Below, piece by piece: positions 6,086-6,529 of a stretch of 6,529 nt of DNA (the first letter of the stretch is position 1; every line of letters starts with the position of its first letter). Under the pieces are notes generated by a model. It had not been told where the DNA came from and searched no databases. It worked only from the letters and a program-made list of their open reading frames with translations. Origin of the DNA: Cesiribacter sp. (lineage in GTDB: Bacteria; Bacteroidota; Bacteroidia; Cytophagales; Cyclobacteriaceae); assembly GCA_030147305.1 (NCBI GenBank), contig JASLAE010000451.1, positions 1-6,529 of the forward strand, read 5' to 3'. Position numbers and translations under genes: made by a program.

Positions 6086-6529
6086 ATGAAAGCCCTGCTA
6101 AAGGCTGTTGCCCTTGCCTTATTATCTTTATACTGTCTGTCAACGGAAAGCAATGCACAAACTCACTCAGTTGCCAGAAGATGGAATGAAGTGCTGATCG
6201 ATGCTATACAGCATGATTTTGCCCGTCCAACCATCCATGCCCGGAATCTATTTCATACATCAATTGCCATGTATGATGCCTGGGCTGCTTTTGATGATAG
6301 AGCTGCTCCCTATATGCTGGGCCATACATTTCGTGACTTTTACTGCCCATACTCCGGCATAGAGCAGCCAGAGAATATTGATGCAGCCAGGGATGAAGCA
6401 ATCAGTTATGCAGTTTATCGGCTGCTAACCCACCGATTTCAGGATTCTCCGGGGGCCAAGCGTTCACTAGCCCTTTTTAACAATGAATTCAGGGCACTTG
6501 GTTATGATGCCACCTTTACCTCTACTGAT
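6086..6529 (+). CDS. Secreted vanadium-haloperoxidase-like protein, 5' part only
   Basis: The first 148 codons are present and the gene runs off the window with no stop. Residues 1-25 look like a Sec signal peptide: Lys2 and Lys6, a hydrophobic core (ALLKAVALALLSLYCL), then a likely cleavage site around SNA-QT. The mature start SVARRWNEVLIDAI followed by DFARPTIHARNLFHTSIAMYDAW (about 32-71) is the signature I associate with secreted Bacteroidota proteins related to vanadium-dependent haloperoxidase/PAP2 phosphatases (DUF6851-like), which often carry a C-terminal type IX secretion tag. The residues that bind vanadate or phosphate lie in the missing C-terminal part, so activity cannot be judged. 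ATG at 6086 is chosen because it directly precedes the signal peptide; no Shine-Dalgarno is present. It is separated from the prkA cluster by a strong terminator, so it is probably unrelated in function. Confidence 0.6.
   Translation, partial: MKALLKAVALALLSLYCLSTESNAQTHSVARRWNEVLIDAIQHDFARPTIHARNLFHTSIAMYDAWAAFDDRAAPYMLGHTFRDFYCPYSGIEQPENIDAARDEAISYAVYRLLTHRFQDSPGAKRSLALFNNEFRALGYDATFTSTD

Noticed and set aside
6204..6401. 65-aa minus-strand ORF over the haloperoxidase-like gene
   Set aside because: The plus-strand frame has a signal peptide and family motifs; the reverse frame has neither.

Overview
The window looks like chromosomal DNA of a Bacteroidota bacterium, possibly a Cytophagales-type organism. 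The reasons are the AT-rich intergenic DNA, the lack of Shine-Dalgarno sequences in front of the large genes, and a secreted vanadium-haloperoxidase-like gene of a kind I associate with this phylum. The phylum call is an inference; no rRNA or other marker gene is present.

Positions 1-466 hold a likely terminator of an upstream gene (9-48) and otherwise no gene I can support. Positions 467-5407 carry three co-directional genes: prkA (yeaG type, AAA+ protein/serine kinase), a YeaH/DUF444 protein with an intact von Willebrand A metal site, and spoVR (ycgB type). All three are full length and close to their enterobacterial counterparts from end to end. This is the classic PrkA-YeaH-SpoVR stress/stationary-phase module. 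yeaH and spoVR are 12 bp apart. prkA and yeaH are separated by a 210-bp gap that holds an unusual inverted-repeat element: arms of degenerate octamers around two perfect-stem hairpins.

Positions 5408-6085 contain no large gene but are not empty. After a weak terminator for spoVR comes a compact unit at about 5594-5780. It consists of a 9-bp hairpin, an 11-nt Shine-Dalgarno sequence matching the whole expected 16S rRNA 3' tail of Bacteroidota, an 18-codon ORF, a second hairpin over its stop codon, and a strong 12-bp-stem terminator. This possible micropeptide or regulatory RNA is the most novel item here. The window ends inside the 5' part of a secreted vanadium-haloperoxidase-like gene (from 6086).

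Working model (inference): PrkA and YeaH form an AAA+ ATPase/VWA adaptor pair acting with SpoVR, whose conserved His and Glu residues look like a possible metal site.
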